A stretch of 64,000 bases of DNA from Edaphochlamys debaryana (GCA_016858145.1 JAEHOE010000027.1:496001-560000); one strand, 5' to 3'. Counted from the first letter of the stretch, positions 43,840 to 57,433 are shown. The notes: generated by a model from the letters alone, not told the origin. Numbers and translations: made by a program.

Positions 43840-44994
43840 GCTGCGCAGACAGAGCTCGCAGGCTGTGAACTACGGTGTAACCAGCATCATGGGACACGCC
43901 TAATGCTGGAGGGGGGGCAGTTCCTCTGAATTCCAGACGTTGAAGAAGGTGGGCGATGCTCGGAGTTAACGCGTGAAGCGACTTCTTTGCTTTGCAGTGG
44001 CGTTTACGTTCCTTGTCGGATATTATAAGCTTCTGTGCACTGCGCCGGTGCAGTCCGCGCCCAAACGCGGGCAACGCAGTGCATGGAGCCGAAGCTGGGC
44101 AGCTGCCTCGCCGCGACCGAACTTGCTCCCGTTCGCGCCTAACAGCGTTCGCAGACCCGCGGCCTAAACGAGAGGAAAGATAAGGAGGCCGCGACAGTGG
44201 AGCGCGCCTACCCGAGGTAGGGTAGGTCGCGGGAGGTAAGGTAGGTCGCGGTACGAGGGGGGGAGGGAAGCTGCGCCCTGCGCTGCGCTGTCCGCTGGCT
44301 TGTCCCGCGCCCGTCAAAGCCGCACAGCGCTGTCCACAAGCGCACAGCTGTAAGCAACACCGGTGTAGCCGGGAAGCACTGCTGCTGACAAGTCACCGTT
44401 GGCACGGTTAGTCTGGGCGCGCGTTACGGGCTACCGGGGAAGTTGACGGGCCTCGGAAGCTGCAAGCCCTGCCCTTCGTCCCCGCCTGAAGAACTGACTC
44501 AGCAGCAGCCAGCCCTGCGCAGCCCTGACCCCTGAGACTTACAAACTACTAACAGCCTCCTCTGTCCGTCAGGGCCCTCCAGGCCCTGGTTTGCGGCTGC
44601 CACCGGCCCCTGTGCCAGGACTGCTGGTCAGGCTGAACGCCAGGGGTGTCAACCGCACCGCAGCAGACCATGTCAGGCAATGCCGAGTCCACCTTGCCCC
44701 GCTTCAGGCCAGTTAGGCTCCTTCCACGAGTTCCACCTCCTCATCGCAACCCACGCTTTGCCTGTCCGGTCCCCAAAGGACCCAGGCCATGCCCGTTCCA
44801 TTCAGCTCCACCCTACCATGGCAACTCCATGCGCCCCTTACCCATGCCCCTATCGTCACGCGTTTCAAGTCCGGTCACGCGCAGCCCAATTTTGTCACAC
44901 ACGTGTCATTTGCCATACCGGCAGTCAGCTTTGCATCCTCGGTCACACACTCACCGTCACCCAACAGACGCTGCTCCGGCCGCTACCGCTCCCG
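43840..44994. other. intergenic spacer with a candidate poly(A) signal for CFAP65
   Basis: Upstream of the beta-helix gene and downstream of CFAP65 (both minus). TTACA at 44539-44543 reads TGTAA on the minus strand, about 455 nt beyond the CFAP65 stop. A short tandem duplication (GGTAGGTCGCGG twice) lies at about 44220-44256. No supported gene. Confidence 0.45.
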
Positions 44995-47900
44995 CTACTG
45001 CTGCTGCTGCTCCGGCATTTCCCAGTCGCCGGCCGCGCTCTCCTGCATCAGCCCCAGCAGCGAGCTCTCCAGAACGAACTCCGCAAAGCTGCGCCACTCC
45101 GGGCTCGTCAGCACGCGTGCCAGCTCAGGGTCCGCCGCCATCTCTTCCTCAATGCTCGGCTGAGGCGGCTCCGCCGCCTCCGCCTCCGCCTCAGACGCCG
45201 CCTCCGCTGGCTGCTGGGGCGAGCCCTGCGGGGACGGAGGCTCCCTGTGGTGAGCACCCATGGAGAAAGCCGAGGCCTCAGACCGGGCTGCAGACCGCGG
45301 CGGCGTCCGAATGGGCGTACGCGACGGCGTGACGGCGGCGCTGGCGGCGCCGCCGATGCTGTTGCCAGCGGCGCTGGCGGCGCCGCTGGCGCTGGGCCGG
45401 ACTTGCGCCGGGCTGGGCGGCTCTGACCGAGGCGACGCTAAGGAGGCGTCCGTCACGCGCCGCGACGACGGGGGCTTGGCCGAGATTGAGCCTGCCACTA
45501 CCGAACCCGCCACGGAAGCTCCCCGCGAGCGCTGCTGCGCCTCCGCCTCGCCCGGCTGCTCCAGCAGCGGCAGCGGCGGCACCTCGTCGGTGGCCTGCGC
45601 TGCCGCCGCCTCCGCGGCGGCGGCGCGGACCGCGGGGTCGTAGCAGGGCGGGGGCGTGGAGCGGAGCTCTGCAAAGCTGGGCAGCTCAGCTTGGGGCAGA
45701 AAGTCCAGGGCTCGCTGAACGTCCGGATCGGCCAAGAGTTCCGAGAACAGCCCTGACAGCACCTCACGTGCCGACACGAGCGCGTCGTACTCCAGATCGC
45801 CGCCGCTGGGCGGTGGCGGCGGCAGCGGCGGCGGCGTCAGCTCGCCGCCCGCCGCCGGCTCCACCTCCGCCAGCCCCGTCACCGACGCGCCGTAGCCGTC
45901 GTCGGTGGCGGCGGCTGCCGCCGCCGCCGCGGCGTCCGCCGCTGCCGCGAACTCCTGGCCGCTGCCGCCGTCGCCGCCCTCGCCGGGGCCTGTCATGTAG
46001 ACTAGGCTCGCGGTGCGTTGGTCCTCCGCACCGCCTGCGCTGCCACTGAGCGAGGCGGCGCCCGACGGCGCCGAGGCCTGGGCCTGGGCCTGGGCCCCGC
46101 CCGCGGGCCCAATGGTGGTGGGAGACACGATCTCCATCCCGCCAGCCTGGGCTTCGCTGCGTCCCGATGCGGGGCGCAGGCCGGAGAAGGTCGCGTCCAC
46201 GCTTTCGTCACCGAGGCTTGGCGGCGCGCTGCCGGCCTCCGCAGGGGTGGTGCCGTGGAGCGAGGCGCTGCCGATGTTGGGCGGCGTGATGGCGCGGGAG
46301 CCCTCGCCGCCGGCGTTGGCGCCCGCTCGGTTGATGCTGGCGGCGAGGTCGACGGAGGCGGCGCGGGCTCGGCTGGAGGCGACGGAGGTGGCGGAGCCTG
46401 CCCGGCCGCCGCCGCCGCCGCCGCCGGCGGCGCTGACGGAGATGGAGCCCTCGCCTGGCGGCTGCGGCCCGGGGTCCAGGCCTGCCCACGAGTCTTCTCC
46501 GACGTCGCCGCGTTCGTAGTGAGGCGCCGCCGCCTCGCCGACGGCGCCGTCACCGTCTGCCATGGAAGCTTCCGCGAAGGTGGCCTCCTGGATCTGGGTC
46601 GAGGACCCGGCGTCGGTGCGTTCCGGCGTGCCTGGCGGCAGCCGGACGTGGCGGTGGGAGCCGTGGCGGCCCGCCGCCGCCGCCGATGCCTCCGCCACCG
46701 CCGCCGCCAGCGCCGCCGTCGCCGCCGCGGCGGCGGGGTCCTCCCAGAACGGCAGCAGCGTCGGCGGAACCCAGCAGGCACCCTCCGCCACCGCCGCCCG
46801 CGCCAGCGCGCGCTCGTGCTTGGGCACGTACCGCAGCACCGCCAGCTGCTCTGGGTCCAGAATCCGGCCGGATAACGTAACCGTGATGGATTGCGGATCC
46901 GGGACGCCCGGCCCGCGCGCCGTGTCCATCAACCGCCGCGTCCGGTTCTCAAGCGTCGACGTGAACTGCTTGTCGAGCGGCTCGATCCGCGTACGGATCG
47001 CCGTAGTCATGTACTGATGTACGGGCAGGCGGCTACGGAGCTTGCTCGCGCGCAGCTGCGCCGCCACCGCCGGCGGCGGCGGCGGCGGCCCACGCGCCGG
47101 CTCCTCCGCCAACACCTCCTCCACCCGCTCCTGCCCCACCGCCGCCGCTGCCTCGACCGCCGCCGCCGCCTCCGCCGCCGCCGCCTCGGCGGCATCCAGT
47201 ACGGCATCGTCCACGCGCACGTGGCACCGTACCTCGCCCTCGAAGACCTGCGGCGTGACGCCCGCCGCCAGCGCGACCCGGCAGACCAACCGCTCGCCCG
47301 GATCGAGCGAGCCCGACGGCGGCGATATGGCCAGCACGCCCTGCAGCGGCTGCCCGACAAGGGCCAGGAGGTTGGGCGGCGACAGCGGCGAGGCGCCGGA
47401 GATGGTGGCGCCTTCGGGTGGCGCCAGGGCCGCCAGGTCCCAGTCGAAGGCCAGGGGGTAGCGGGACTTGTTGGTGAGCACGATGATGCGCCGGGCCAGG
47501 CCCTGGGGGGTTGGGGGTGGGGGAATGAGAGTGGGGGCACGTGAGAACGGGTGAGAGGCCCGTCGGGACAGGCGGGTGATTCCGATTCCGAGCGTCGAGA
47601 TAGCGTGAGGATGCAGGGCGCGGGCGTGCGGTAAGCTCTGCCCGAAGCTCCTGCCTGCAGGCTGTCGCCCAGGGTCTGCACAGTGCACACCCCGCCCGCC
47701 CGCAGGCTCCACGCCACACCGTCACGCCCAGCTCTGCAGGCTCCCATCCAAGACTAAACACCAGCCTCCGTCCCCAAACACCCCACCCCACCCCAACGCT
47801 CACCCGCACGGGCACCACGCCCAGGGACACCAGGTCATGGTCCACCAGGGCCAGGCGTCCGGCCATGCCCGCAGACGGCGCCGAGCTCAGGCCCCGCCAC

Positions 47901-50900
47901 GTGGCCCAGTCCCGATCATCCGCCGCCGCCGCCGCGGCCGTCGCCGCCGCCTCGTCGTCGCCGGCCGCCGCGGGAACGGCGGCCGAGTCGGCGGCCGAAG
48001 CGTCGGGGAACTCGGAGCCGGCTGGGACGGCCGGGACGGCGCCGTGGGGCTGCGAGGCCGGGGGCGCGAAGCCGCGGCCCAGCAGCTCGACCTCCTCCGA
48101 GGTGCCGTCGCCCAGGAGCACGGGCACTCGCACGCTGTACTCCTTGGCCTGTGGCGGTCGAGGGGTGGGAAGGGCAAGGGTTAGAAGGAGCGGTTGCCAC
48201 GGGCGCAGGCTGTGACATGTGGGTCCCATTTGCACAAGTAGCAAGCAGTTAGCTTGGGTTGCCGTCCACCGCCGTGCGCGTGCTCGGGGCAGCCCCAGCC
48301 CGAGCCCGACCCTCGTGTGCACAGCGGTACACATTCAGCTGGGGTCACCGCAGCGTGTGCGGTGCGAAGCCTCGGAATCAGTTGTGTGTGTGTTCCGGGC
48401 CCACAACAAAGAAACACGCATGCGCGCGGCCGCACCTCGAGCGGCGAGAAGCGCCAGTTGATGCAGGCGACGCCCTCTACGGGGATCTCGCCCTCGCTGG
48501 GCCCAACCAGCTCGAGCACGCGGTGGCCCCAGCTCTCGCGCCGCAGCGCCTCCAGCGGGGCCGTGTCCAGGCGCCAGTGCAGCGGCGCGGGGCCCCCGTT
48601 GCGCAGCGTGTACATCTGCAGCGGCGGCGCCCGCTCGCCCAGGGCCACCGGCTCGAGGCGGAAGGTGCGGAGCGGCGGTGGGAGCGCCAGGAGCTGCCGG
48701 GCCTCGGGCGTGGTGACGGCCTGAGCGGGGCAAGGATTAGGGATGGGTCGTTAGACGTGGGTGGTGATTTGTGGAGGGCCATGCGCATTAGAGTCAGCAA
48801 GAGAGTAAGGAGTGGGGGCCCTGTGTCCTGTGTGGCTTGTGCAGGCATGTGCAGCACTGAATGGCCTGGTCGGGACACTAATTGCTGGGGCGTTGTTGTT
48901 GTCAAGGCCTGGCTATTTACCTGGAGCTGCAGCCTCAGGCGCTTGCCGTCCGTGACGTGCAGGAAGACCGGCAGCTGGAAGCGGCCCTCCACCACGGGCC
49001 GGAACTCCACGGTCAGCGTGCTGCGAGCCCCCGCCTCCAGGTGGCCGGAGCGGGGCCGCATCTCAAACAGCCTGGGGCGGGAGAGGGCGTTCAAAGTGCG
49101 GCAGGATGGCAAGGTAAGAGTAAGGCAACCGGACCCCTTGATGACCCGAAACACCCCCAGCTCTCGTCCTCGCCACTGTGCCCTCCCTTACCGGTCCTCA
49201 GCCCCAGCCGCCATCCAGCTGCACCCCACCCCACCCCACCCCACCCCACCCCACCCCACCCCACCCCACCCCACCCCACCCCACCCCACCCCACCCCACC
49301 CCACCCCACCCCACCCCTTAAGTTTCCCCCACCTGTGCTCCGCTATGAGCGCCCTCATCCGCTCATCCTCAGACCGCGGCCGCCCCGGCTCCACCCAGTT
49401 CTCCAGCTCCACTCCATCTGGGTCGTCGAACGAGTGCAGCTGCCAGGCCACGGGCAGCGGCGTGGGATTGGAGATCTCGATGTGGACCGTACGGGGCCGC
49501 CCGCCGATGCCGTGCGTTCCGAACTCCATCAGGAATGGGCGTAGGGCGGCGCACGCGGCCTCGGTGGTTAGCGTGCCGCGATCGTGCGCCGCACGGAGCC
49601 GGATCTCGTTGGACGAGACTTCCGTACGGAGGTGGCGGTTGAGGTCGTTGAGACCGAGCAACTGCCAGAGCAGTTGCTTGGGCAGGCCCTCGGCGTACAC
49701 GTCGGTTACCTCCAGCGTCGGGAAGGTTACCGTGGCGGTCACCGGCGCAATGACCGGCGGCGGCGCCGCGTCGGCCGCGCTGGCACCGTCGGCGCCGGCG
49801 GCGGCGGGGGCGCCGCCGGGACGGCCGCCGGAGGCGGGGCGGTTCGGCCCTGCCACGACGGGAGCGACCGTGCTGGACCGGCACCGGACCTGCAGGCTGT
49901 AGCGCTTGCGGAAGCGCGGGAAGAGCGTGACGGTGACGGTCTTGGAGGCGCGTGCGGGCAGCGCGCCCTCCGCCTCGTCCACCCAGTACTCGAGGCCCGC
50001 CGGCGTCCCCAGTCCGTCCAGACCGGCGGTGAAATCGCAGGCGGTAGACTCCTCGGCCTGCGGCGCGACACAGGAATGGGAGCGTTGAGATGAGGACGGC
50101 CTGCCAAACACTCTGTGTCTATCGTGTGAGCTGCAGTCTGACCCGCAGCCCCGGACCTCAACCTCCCCGCCCCGCAGAAAGCGCAGCATACCACACACCA
50201 GCACACAGCGCAACCAAACCCAAGCTTACCGGCGTCTCGTCGTCCTCGGCCGGCGCCACCTCGAGCGAGTACCGCAGCACTCCATCGCTCACGTTCTGAA
50301 GCGTCAGCTGCCGCCGCACCGGGTGCCCCACGGGGAGGTCTCCCAGTTGCAGCGCCGGAGGCTCCAGCGCCACCGCCCCCTGCGTGCCCTCCCCAACCAG
50401 GCTCAGCTGCACCGTGCCCGCACCCCCCTCGCCGTCGCTGCCCTCCGCCCCAATCTCCGCGGCATACGCCCACTCGGCTTCGGAGAGCTCGAGGCCGGGG
50501 AGCAGCCGCATGACGCTGCCGGCGGTGCCCGAGCCGGCGGCGCCGTTGGCCCCGGCGGCGCCGGCGGGCGGCGACAGTACGACGCACGTGGCCTTGCCCT
50601 CGTACAGTTTCTGGGTGCCGGGCTGGAAGGACCAGACCAGCTGTACGGACTCGTTGCCGCGCAGGGCGCCGCTGGCGGGGGTGACGGAGACTAGGCCGGC
50701 TAGCTTGGGCGGCAGGCGCCAGCGGAAGGCCACGGGCACGCGGGAGGGGTTGTGCAACGTGACGGCCCGCTGGGAGGAGGCGCCCACGCAGGTCGGCCTG
50801 TGGCGGGAACGCGCAAGCATGGAGAGCGGGGGTCGCGTAAAGGGGAAGAGGCCGGCGGCCGGTGTGATATCAAGAGAAGCCGATCGGTTGGAGGTGAAGG

Positions 50901-53900
50901 GTGAAGCAGGGTGAGGGAAGCGCTGTGCCATGGGCTCGTGGCATGCCCCGTGGCAGGCAGAAATCCGCACCTGAAGAAGAGCGTGGAGGAGGGCAGGTCG
51001 TAGGTGAGTCGGGGCGTGTGCGCGCAGCCGCGGAGCGCCACCTGCACCGCGTTGGAGGCCACCCCGTTGAAGGTGAGCAGCGCCGAGGCGGCCTGGGGCT
51101 TGGTGTCCTTAGGCTTGAAGCGCAGGGCCACCTGGGGGGCGTTGGACAGGGAGGATGGGAGGAAGGAGGGGGAGGAGGTCAGGAAGGGCGGCAGCGGAGG
51201 CACGATTCAACGGGCTGCTTGAGGTTGGGCGCGAACGTACGCAGCGCGAACGTACGGTACGCGAAGGTGAGGCTGGAAGCTAAGCTATGAGGCTGGAAGC
51301 TAAGCTGCAGCTCTGTGTCCCGCTGTGGTGGGAGCGTGGCTCACCAGAACGTGGCCCTTGGGCGGCACCACACCGGCGGCGGGGCGCACGCTGAAGCAGG
51401 GCCCCAGGGCCCCCGGCTGGCCGAAGCTGAAGGCCGCGGGCGTGTCGCCGTGGTTGGCGATCAGCAGCGTCTGGTGCACCTGTCGGTTGACGTGGGGGTT
51501 CATGCAAAGGCGAAGACACAATGTTATCAGTGAGAACCGGCTGCTTCTCGACCTCAGGTGTTTCACACGTACGGAAAGCTGGGCGCCTGTGGTAGCAGTC
51601 GTGTTGTGTTAGTGCAGCCGCCCCCAAGCGCGACGCACCTTCTCGCCCGGCCTGCACGGCGGGAAGGCGATGTGGCGCGTGGACACCTCCACCTTGGGGC
51701 TGAACTCGGGGTTGGAGTGCAGGAAGGTGTTGCCCGTGGCGCGCAGCTCCAGCGCCCACGAGGGGAGCATCTGGTGGTCGTTCACCAGCCTAGGTGGGTG
51801 GAGGGGAGAGGGCCGGGCGGAGGGGTAGGGGATGTGTTAGGCCGGGGGCAGCGGGCGTGGGGACAGCGAGGGTCCAGGCAGGGCCTTGCCGGGTCGGGCC
51901 TTTCGGGCTATCCTCGCCGGGACCAGTCGTCTGTTTCGACAGCCGAGCAAGGTGAATCGATGCCAATTGGCTTCGGAGGTGCCAGTGAACAGACAACGCT
52001 TTTCCTCACACGTGCCTCGCGCCGCCCACCTGAAGTTGCGCTGGCTCTTGACGTAGCCCAGCACCAGCAGCTGCTGCGCGAAGAAGGCGCCGTCGCGCGT
52101 GGGCCGGAACGCCACCTTGAACACGGCCTGGCCGCGGGGGCGGATGTCCACGGAGCTGGGAAACACCTGCGGAGGTACGGGATGGGATGGGGAACAAGCG
52201 TCAGCTGACGGCCCTGGGGGTGTTGGTCGTCGGGTGTTCGTGGGGGTGGCGGCAGCCATGCGTTAGCAAACAGAACGTGGCTCATGTGACCTGGCAGAGA
52301 CCTCTCAGAGGGTTGGATGGGGTGGGGTGACAGCAGCGTGGGCGCATGATTACGCACTCGCATAGGGAACTCGCACAGGGAACTGATGGCGTAATGATTT
52401 CAAAGCTCTGGGCAGCCCCCGCGCACCTGGAACACGGGCTTGCAGACCTCCCCTGGCGGCGCTCCCGGGTCGGGCCAGTCGGGGACCAGCACGATGCAGG
52501 TGAGCTTGGCGGGGGTGGTGTTGGTGACGGTCACGGAGCGGTACTCGGAGGCGGACAGGCGCGAGCAGGAGCCAAAGTCCAGGGTGTCGCAGTCCACCTG
52601 CGGCGACCGAGCAGTACACAGGCAGGGCCCAAGAAGGGGAGCTTTTCAGTGAGCTTTGGGTGCACAGCACGGCGGGACCCTGGCCCCCGGCCCTTGATCC
52701 CTCCTAGCTCACCGTACCGAACCACCCCTGCGTCCTCCATCTCTGCTCCTCACCCCCACACCACCACCCCCGGTGTGCGCTACCCCACACGCCCCACACC
52801 TTGCGCCCCACACAGAGTCGCAAGCACACACCCCCACAGGACACGCCGCACCTGCAGCGCCCCCGCCGGGTCCTGGCCCTCAAACACCAGCGACCACCCG
52901 TCCGGCCCCACGAGCCGCGCCGCCACGCCGCCGTCCTCCGTGCCGCTGGCTTCCATGGCGGCAATGGACGCCGCCGCCATTGCCACCGGATCAGGCAGGA
53001 GCTCGCCCGCGCCCGCGAACAGGCCCCCCGCTGCTGAGGGCGGCTTGGAGTCGAGCTGTGACTCCTCCACCGCCGGCCCCCCGGCCAGCGTGCGGGTCAG
53101 GTAGCGGTCCACGTGCCGGTGGGAGAGAGGAGGCGGACGGGACTTGTCCGTGTACGAGGTCGCCACCAGGTCCACGCCCTGGGAAAGGAAGAGGGAAGGG
53201 AATCCGGGAGGAAGGAAGAGTGTGGTGGGCGATACCGGAGATTGGTGGCTGTGGGTGACGCTTGTGCACGTGGGAGGCGCGTTCAAAGGGGACAAAGCTG
53301 GCAATGCTGTGCCCAGGAGTAGCTGAGTCGGCGTGCGTCACATTGCAATCGCGGAATGCCTAGCCAGGCCAAGAGCTCACCTGCGGGTCAGCGTCCTTGA
53401 GCAGAAGCGGCACGCGCCGCCAGAAGTTGGCGGGCACGTCCGTTTTGAACGTGATGGTCACGTGGGCCGTGGTTTCGGGCGCCAGCACGCCGCGCGTACG
53501 GGAGATGCAGAACGCGTCGAGCGGGTCGATCTGGAAGTCGTACGGCACCGGTACGGCCGAGTGGTTGCGGATGTACAGCACGCGCGAGGCTGCCGTGCCG
53601 GCGGGCACGTTGCCGAAGTTGAAGGCTCGCGTGGAGAGGGTCACGGTGGGTGCCACTGCCGTGCCGCGCAGGTTGATGCTGGCCCGGTTGCCCCCAGCGG
53701 TGCCGATGTGGAAGGTCTCCGAGGAGAAGGTCCCGGTGCTGCGGGTTAACGAGAGGTTGGGACGTTGACGAGGGAGGCAGCGACAAGGGCCACAGGGAAC
53801 CACCTCTACCAGCATTTGCACTCTCAGCCCAACAGGGGGACTATGTGACGCCCTCCATCCCTTCACAACAAGACTAGTAAGGCCCCAGCAAGCCCCATAG

Positions 53901-56900
53901 ACAGGTCTGCTCCTTCCCGCTCGCTCTTCCCTCTCGCCCACCTGCGAGGCGTGTACACCAGCTTCAGCACGCTGTACTCCTCCGGGCCCAGCGTGCCCCT
54001 GCGAGGCGGCAGCGGGAGCAGGTAGGGTGGTCAACAAACACGCAGGCCTGCCAAGCCACAGCCCGCCCGTCGATTCCACGCCAGCTGCTCATGTCTCAGC
54101 GTCAGCCCAAGCCCCTTCGCCTTGACAACTGCGCTTCCGCACTGACCCGCCTGGCCCTCCACATGCCATCCGCCAGCTGCCCCCGGGTCCCGGCCCCATC
54201 CCTTGCCAGGCCATCGCATCGCATCCCATCTCATCCCAACCTGCAAGCCCCCGTCCTGCCCCTTGTACCCTCCCCAGCCGCCGCCCCACCTGGCCAGCCC
54301 CATCCCTAGCAGCCCAGCACGGCAGCAGCCCTCCCCAGCCCCTACCCCAGTCCCCGCCCCACCTCGCCGGCTCCACCGGGGACCCCGCCCAGCCCTTCCC
54401 AACCTCCAAGCCCTCGCCTGCCCCCCGCGCCCTCCCCAGCCGCCACCCCACCTGGCCGGCCCCACGACGAACACGCCGTCGTCGGGGCCCTCGTCGTGCG
54501 CCACCGTGAAGTTGGCCGACACCACCGAGTGGTTGCCGAACCGCACCGTGCGCTCCACGCGCTGCCCCACCACCACCGGCCCGAAGTCCACCCCCGGCTG
54601 CTCCACGGACAGGTACGGGAACTTCCCGATGCCAGACATCTGCGCTCGGGTCAGGCCAGGTCGGGCCGGGTTGGTTGGGTTCGCAGGTAAGGAGACAGGG
54701 TATGGCTCCTGGGCTAGGTGGCTAAGGCTGTTGTGCCTTTTGGAACCCTGGCCTGGCCGCAGTGGCATGAGGCAGGCGACAAGAGCCCATCTTGCCGTCC
54801 AATACCGTACCGTATCGCGCGGCCTCGGCCCGCGCCGGGTGCGACCTCACCTTGCAGATGGCGGCCGCCCCAGACTCCAGCTCGCACGCCGCGTTCACGC
54901 CGTAGGAGCAGGCCTCCGGCGGCGTGAAGGACACCACAAAGCCCAGCGCCTCGCCCGGCGCGAGCGTGGCCTCCGGCGGCGAGATGGAGAAGGGCGCCTC
55001 CAGCCGCCACACCACGTCCACCTGCAAGGGCCCGGGCGCACAGAGGCATGCTCCTCGAGCCGCGCTTACACGGGCCTGACCCACACATGCGATAGGACTA
55101 CGCGTAGTCCGCTGGTGCGTCCCAACTCTGCTGAGGCTGAGCTTGGCTCGATCCTAGGTACGGCCGGACTGTAGCAAGCCGTAGAAGCGAGGCCCCACGC
55201 ACCGTGACGTCGCCCGAGTTCTTCACTGACAGTGGCGCCGTGACCGTCTCCTTAGTGGGCGTGAACCCGAAGTCCAGAGACGGGGGAACCTGCGCCAGAG
55301 GGCCCCGGAAGAAACACACAACAGCTCTTCAGCTCCCTGCCCACACCGTCTTTAGGGGTGCCCGTGGCGCCGTTTGTGCATTCGGCCGGGGTCTGGGCCC
55401 TGGACCGGCACTTCAGCAGCGCCTTCAAGGGCGTGCCTCCATCGCAGGAGCCCTCAGCACAGGGGCCTCTGAAGTCGGGCTGAAGGCCCTGGGAGGGGTG
55501 CCAGAAGCGGGGCCCACGCAGCCCTGGTGGCTGCTGCTGGCACCGAGCCCACTCCGCTCAAGCAGCAACCCAACGGAGCGCTTGGCAGCGGGCCGGTGGC
55601 GACATTAGGGGCGTGCCCCGGCCCCCCTTCCAGCCAGGCCGGGTGCCTGCATTCCCGCTCGGGGCCAGCCGAGCGCCCTGCCCGCTGAGAGCTGGCGCAC
55701 GGGCACGCCGGCCCCTCTCCGAAGGTGCCCCAGCCTGCACTGGGGCCCTCCGCTCCCGCTGCCTCCCAGGCGGCGATCCGGCGAGGCAGACCGCCGAAAG
55801 TGCTCCCCGTGTATCCCCTCCTGCGCCGGTCCCCGCCCTGCCAGCGTCTGTGAGCGGCTGCCCGCGAGCTGCTGCGCCATCGTGCAAGGCGAATCGCCGA
55901 AGCCTCCGGCAGCGGCTTGTGCCCGCAACGGCCGACTGGCCCTCAGTCCAGAGCCTGCTCACGTTCCTGAGGCCCCACTCAACCCGCAAGCATACCCACT
56001 GCAACCCAGGCACCCCTCTGCACAGCGCGCTGACGGGCTGCCCCACCTCGATGTGGGTCACGGGTGTGTATGCGTGCACGGGCACGAGGAACGAGGCATT
56101 GCCCACGAACAGCTCCACGTTCTCCGAGTAGTGCTGCATCTTGAGCGGGCGGAACACAACCTGAGGGAAGTTGTAACAGGTGCAGTCGTCAGCGCAAGGG
56201 CACGCTTACTGTGGGAGGGGCCCCCAGCACGGCAGTGGAGGGTCGTGGCGAGCAGGCGGTGCGTGTAGGGATTAATACCCGGTAGACCTGCGCCTGAGCC
56301 CTGTCCGCCCATGCAGCGCCCACGCTTTGCCCATGCAAGGTGGGTCAGTTCTCGGCCTGGTCTAAGCATCCGGCCGAAGGGGCATGGCCCGTGAAGCCTC
56401 TCCAGCCTCGGGCTGTGGTGGGAGGATCCCCCCCCCACCTTCAGGGACTGGCTCATCCCCGGCCGCAGCTTGAAGGGCTCCGGGAAATCCATCGCGAACG
56501 ACTTGCTGGCTGGCTGCTTGAACTTTATCTTCAGGGCCGAGGTGCTGATGTTCTTCAGCACCAGCTGCTTCACATACTCCGTCCCGGGATGCCAGTGCCG
56601 CCACTCCAACTGCTCTGGGCAGTCCAGGCCAAACCTGCATGCCCAGCAGAGAGCCCAGGTGAGCAGGGTTCACCCCCCTTGCACACATTCGAGCGGCGTG
56701 CACAACCCGCGCGACATGGCAGCGCGGCCCCGTCCGGAACTATGGCCAGCCCAAACCTTAAGCCTCACGCGGCACCCAGTATGCTGCAGCATGCTATTGG
56801 ATGCAGCCATAACCCTCAGCAGGTCGGCAGCCCGAGCATCCGTGTTAAGGAGGGTCCCAGCAGACCGCGTCCGCAGACAAGGCTTCCTTAGACCTCCACT

Positions 56901-56958
56901 ATCTGCCGTGTGCTCACATTTGTCGGCGCTGCTCTCGTGAAAGCACGCCATAAGCCAT
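44995..56958 (-). CDS. CFAP65: CFAP65 (CCDC108/FAP65), ciliary central-apparatus protein
   Basis: Twenty exons join in phase: 56958-56918, 56634-56439, 56160-56047, 55289-55203, 55021-54851, 54639-54452, 53998-53942, 53738-53381, 53178-52852, 52597-52427, 52166-52030, 51789-51639, 51479-51345, 51131-50971, 50797-50230, 50057-49333, 49071-48921, 48720-48436, 48148-47804 and 47502-44995. They give about 2291 aa. Serial ASPM/SPD-2/Hydin-type beta domains are visible (PSLDFGFTPTKETVTAPLSV, RAFNFGNVPAGTAASRVLYI, LQLGDLPVGHPVRRQLTLQN). Two blocks match CFAP65 closely: WRHWHPGTEYVKQLVLKN at the N-terminus and RPTCVGASSQRAVTLHNPSR in the middle. CFAP65 belongs to the central pair apparatus and is needed for motility of cilia and sperm tails. 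The roughly 580-residue C-terminal half of the last exon is low-complexity Ala/Gly/Ser/Pro, with two helical islands (EVLSGLFSELLADPDVQRAL and ELARVLTSPEWRSFAEFVLE). Exon 1 was found by phase match: the donor after 56918 leaves AT, completed by G to Met. Confidence 0.94.
49222..49317. repeat. pentanucleotide array (CCCCA)n in a CFAP65 intron
   Basis: About 19 near-perfect copies lie in the intron between exons ending at 49333 and starting at 49071. On the transcript strand the intron reads as a long GGGGT run close to the 5' splice site. Confidence 0.97.
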
Positions 56959-57365
56959 CGTTCCGCCAGCGACCTGCTGGTCCAATCCATTTCCGTTTGC
57001 CGGCATTCTTTCTGCTTTTTGATGTGCAGCTCTAGGGGTCAGGTAAGGCCCCTGAGCGGGCTCGTCATAGCTCAGCGCCTCGCATCGACGCCTGGTTGCA
57101 CCAAGCAGAAGCAGAGTTTGTTTGCACCTATATGATCTTGTTTATCGTGCAAAGTTGCTGGGAGTGGGCGTAGCAGCAAAGCGAATGGGTATCGAGACCT
57201 GTTTCGCCTTAGAACCAGGCAAATTGTATATACACGTCCGGCCGCAGCATCTGGCCCCCGCGACGTGTGCAATGGCTTATCGTATCAAGGGCTTTTGATT
57301 GGCACTCAAGTCACGAAATGGCCCGGCCGACCGACGCGTCCTCCCATACCGTGCCGTCTCAAGAG
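56959..57365. promoter_or_regulatory. CFAP65 upstream region
   Basis: Upstream of the CFAP65 start codon, up to the first repeat element. It includes an AT-richer part (57010-57260). No defined promoter motif is recognised; the role is by position. Confidence 0.35.
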
Positions 57366-57420
57366 TCCTGAGCCGACAAAGTCTGGCGCAGAAGCGCAGG
57401 AACCAAAGAAGTTGCGGGCA
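57366..57420 (+). repeat. flanking repeat copy A
   Basis: TCCTGAGCCGACAAAG followed by TCTGGCGCAGAAGCGC and TTGCGGGC matches copies B and C. It lacks an 18-bp piece lying between two AAAG motifs of copy B, as if removed by slippage between short repeats. It sits about 15 bp from the end of the inverted HSF-derived segment. Confidence 0.85.
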
Positions 57421-57433
57421 CGTTCCTTTTGCA

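Noticed and set aside
49222..49317. CCCCA array as an internal telomere-like repeat
   Set aside because: Chlamydomonadalean telomeres use TTTTAGGG or TTTAGGG units. This array is an intronic pentanucleotide microsatellite.
48259..49902. 547-codon plus-strand frame
   Set aside because: Runs antisense through several CFAP65 exons and the CCCCA array. The CFAP65 frame is supported by homology and phase.
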